9,237 nucleotides of DNA from an uncultured Oxalobacteraceae bacterium (GTDB lineage Bacteria; Pseudomonadota; Gammaproteobacteria; Burkholderiales; Burkholderiaceae). Shown here in pieces: positions 6,834-9,237 of this stretch. The stretch spans positions 1 to 9,237 of the forward strand of contig CAMLDH010000137.1 in the NCBI GenBank assembly GCA_946478765.1. Reading direction: 5' to 3'. Numbering within the stretch: position 1 is the stretch's first letter; the number at the start of each line of letters is the position of its first letter. The notes under the pieces are model-generated. The model worked only from the letters and a program-made list of their open reading frames with translations. It was not told the origin of the DNA and did no database searches. The translations under genes and the position numbers were made by a program.

Positions 6834-6845
6834 ATGGCGCGATGA
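6834..6845 (+). other. Possible three-codon leader frame overlapping the dnaE start
   Basis: ATG-GCG-CGA-TGA encodes Met-Ala-Arg. Its stop overlaps the dnaE ATG (6842-6844) in an ATGA arrangement. The Shine-Dalgarno-like AGGCAGG (6823-6829) is four bases from this ATG but twelve from the dnaE ATG, so ribosomes could begin here and re-initiate. This may be chance. Confidence 0.2.
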
Positions 6846-9237
6846 CTTCTCCGCAATTTATCCACCTCCGCCTGCACTCCGAATATTCCATTGTCGATGG
6901 CCTTTTGCGCGTCGATGATGTGATCAAGGCTGCAGCCAAAGATGCGCAGCCGGCGCTGGCCATCACCGATCTGGCGAACCTGTTCGGCATGGTCAAATTC
7001 TACAAGGCGGCGCGCGGCAAGGGCGTCAAACCCATCGCCGGCTGCGACGTCTGGATCACCAATGACGATGATCGCGACAAGCCGTCGCGCTTGTTGTTGC
7101 TGGTCAAAAACCGTGCCGGTTATTTGCAGTTGTGCGAATTGCTGTCGAAGGCATGGTTGACCAATCTGCATCGCGGCCGCGCCGAGATTCGTGCCGAGTG
7201 GCTGTAGGAATTGCAAGGTTCCGGTCAGCCGGCAGGATTGATTGCGTTGTCCGGCGCCCATTTTGGCGACGCCGGGATGGCGATCGACAATGGCAATCCG
7301 GCATTGGCGGAACGCTGTGCAACGCGTTGGGCAAAAATTTTCCCGCATCATTTTTATATCGAAGTGCAGCGCGCCGGTCAGCCCAACATGGAAAATCATG
7401 TGCGGCAGGCAGTGGCGCTCGCGGCGAAATTGCAGTTGCCGGTGGTGGCGACCCATCCGATGCAGTTTTTGACGCAGGAAGAATTTACCGCGCACGAGGC
7501 GCGCACCTGTATTGCCGAAGGCGAAATTCTCGCCAATGCGCGCCGCGTCAAACGCTTTAACGATCAGCAATGTTTCAAGACGCAGGCCGAGATGGCGGCG
7601 TTGTTTGCCGACATGCCGGCCGCAATGCAGAACACGATCGAGATTGCGAAGCGCTGCAATTTGCAGCTGGAACTCGGCAAACCGAAGCTGCCGAATTTCC
7701 CGACGCCGGACGGCGTGACAATCGATGAATTTCTGGTGATGCAATCCAAGGAAGGTTTGGAGCTGCGCCTGCAGCAACTGTATCCGAATGAAGCGGTGCG
7801 CGAAAAGGAGCGGCCGCGTTATGAAGCGCGCCTGAAGTTCGAGACCGATACCATCATCAAGATGGGTTTCCCCGGCTACTTCCTGATCGTGGCGGATTTT
7901 ATCCAGTGGGCGAAAAACAATGGCGTGCCGGTCGGACCGGGCCGCGGATCGGGCGCCGGTTCGCTGGTCGCGTATTCGCTGTCGATTACCGATCTCGATC
8001 CGCTCGAATACAACCTGCTGTTCGAGCGCTTCCTGAATCCGGAACGGGTATCGATGCCCGACTTCGATATCGACTTTTGCCAGGAAGGCCGCGACCGCGT
8101 GATCCAGTATGTGAAGGATCGCTACGGCAAGGATGCGGTGTCGCAGATCGCGACCTTCGGCACGATGGCGGCCAAGGGCGCGGTGCGCGACGTCGGGCGC
8201 GTGCTCGATTTCGGCTATAACTTTTGCGACGGCATTTCGAAGCTGATCCCCTTCAAGCCGGGCAAGCTGGTGACGATTGCGGATGCGATCAATGAAGAAC
8301 CCTTGCTCAAGGAGCGGCTGGAAAACGAGGAAGAGGTCAAGCAGTTGCTGGCGCTGGCGCAGCAGGTCGAAGGCATCGCGCGCAACATCGGCATGCATGC
8401 CGGCGGCGTGTTGATCGCGCCGGGCAAGCTGACCGATTTTTGTCCGCTGTACACGCAGGGCGGCGATGCCGGCGTGGTGTCGCAGTACGACAAGGACGAC
8501 GTGGAGGCGGTCGGCCTGGTCAAGTTCGACTTTTTGGGCTTGACCACGCTGACGATTCTCGATCGCGCGGTGCGTTACATCAAGCAGCTCGATCCGGCGA
8601 TGGCCGATTTCGATCTGGCGAAATTGCCGCTGAACGACAGGCCGTCGTACGAGTTGCTGACCAAGGCGAAAACCGTCGCCGTGTTCCAGCTGGAAAGCCG
8701 CGGCATGCAAGGCATGCTGAAGGATGCGCGGCCCGATCGTTTCGAGGACATCATTGCGCTGGTGGCGTTGTATCGTCCGGGCCCGATGGACCTGATCCCG
8801 GATTTCTGCAAGCGCAAGCACGGCGAGCGCTTCGAATATCCCGATCCGCGCACCGAGGGCATTCTGTCCGAGACCTACGGCATCATGGTGTATCAGGAGC
8901 AGGTGATGCAGATGGCGCAGGTCGTCGGCGGCTACTCGCTCGGCGGCGCGGACTTGCTGCGGCGCGCGATGGGCAAGAAGAAGGCGGAAGAGATGGCGGA
9001 GCATCGCCAGATTTTCCGCGACGGCGCGGCCAAGGATGGCTTGAGCCAGGAGAAGGCCGACGAGATTTTCGACTTGATGGAAAAGTTCGCGGGCTACGGC
9101 TTCAACAAGTCGCACGCCGCCGCGTATGCGTTGCTGTCGTATCACACCGCGTATCTGAAAGCGCATCATCCGGCCGCGTTCATGGCGGCCAACTTGTCGC
9201 TGGCGATGGACGACACCGACAAGATCAAGATCCTGGT
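6842..9237 (+). CDS. dnaE: DNA polymerase III alpha subunit, 3' end outside window, interrupted by an in-frame TAG
   Basis: This is the replicative polymerase catalytic subunit. The window holds 798 full codons of a protein usually near 1,160 residues. The N-terminus (MTSPQFIHLRLHSEYS) is a typical PHP-domain start; a TAA at 6830-6832 rules out an earlier start. The frame then meets TAG at codon 122 (7205-7207). After it, the same frame continues without another stop to 9237 and keeps full family similarity: GPGRGSGAGS (365-374), MPDFDIDFC (405-413) with catalytic Asp409 and Asp411, LVKFDFLGL with Asp563, and YQEQVMQMAQ (from 684). The aspartates stand at a constant offset of +8 from E. coli D401, D403 and D555. 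Numbering counts the TAG as one residue. Only a single substitution is needed to restore the gene. Either the base is an error, the codon is read through, or this copy is broken. Confidence 0.93.
7205..7207 (+). other. In-frame amber codon inside dnaE
   Basis: TAG falls between ...RAEIRAEWL and ELQGSGQPAG..., within the PHP domain. Frame and similarity are unbroken on both sides, so this is a substitution and not an indel. CAG (Gln) or GAG (Glu) are one-step ancestors. The next in-frame ATG is at 7277 (codon 146), so re-initiation there would lose the start of the PHP domain but keep the polymerase active site. Confidence 0.9.

Noticed and set aside
7204..7209. GTAGGA at the dnaE amber codon as a REP foot or insertion scar
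   Set aside because: It matches the first six bases of the REP unit (GTAGGA), but no hairpin follows and DnaE similarity is continuous on both sides, so this is chance.
6821..9169. A 782-codon open frame on the minus strand opposite dnaE
   Set aside because: It is rich in His, Arg, Gln and Leu, matches no family, and lies exactly opposite the conserved DnaE frame. Long antisense frames are expected from the GC-skewed third positions of such genes.

Overview
The window looks like chromosomal DNA from a betaproteobacterium, most likely of the Oxalobacteraceae (Herbaspirillum, Herminiimonas or Janthinobacterium type). This is inferred from moderately high GC, the DnaE and TrhO protein style, and REP repeats with a RAYT transposase. 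No 16S or other marker is present, so the family-level placement is a judgement.

Layout, left to right. (1) 1-86: the last 27 codons of a gene resembling the C-terminus of APS kinase (CysC). (2) 87-456: a 370-base non-coding leader holding a near-ideal CRP-type palindrome (TGTGA-N6-TCACA). (3) 457-4990: a tightly packed three-gene type I secretion operon on the plus strand: a PrtD-type ABC exporter, a HlyD-type periplasmic adaptor and a TolC-type outer-membrane channel. Both junctions overlap or nearly touch. No secreted substrate is encoded in the window. (4) 5002-5761: a compact module made of a REP-associated tyrosine transposase (RAYT, minus strand) with an inverted pair of REP palindromes on each side. 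(5) 5758-6627 (minus): trhO, a rhodanese-family tRNA U34 hydroxylase, whose stop codon lies in the edge of the last REP. (6) 6628-6841: a divergent promoter region carrying a fifth, degraded REP. (7) 6842-9237: dnaE, the replicative DNA polymerase III alpha subunit, cut off by the window end. Its frame is open across all 799 visible codons except for one in-frame TAG at codon 122.

How the parts work together. The three secretion proteins form a complete inner membrane-periplasm-outer membrane conduit, perhaps controlled by a Crp/Fnr-family regulator. The RAYT and its REPs are a domesticated transposase and the repeats it would be expected to act on. They sit between convergent tolC and rayt, between rayt and trhO, and in degraded form in the trhO/dnaE divergent region. 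The points most worth a second look are the amber codon in an essential polymerase gene, the self-contained RAYT/REP module with paired substitutions inside its palindromes, REP-supplied stop codons, and the CRP-like site.
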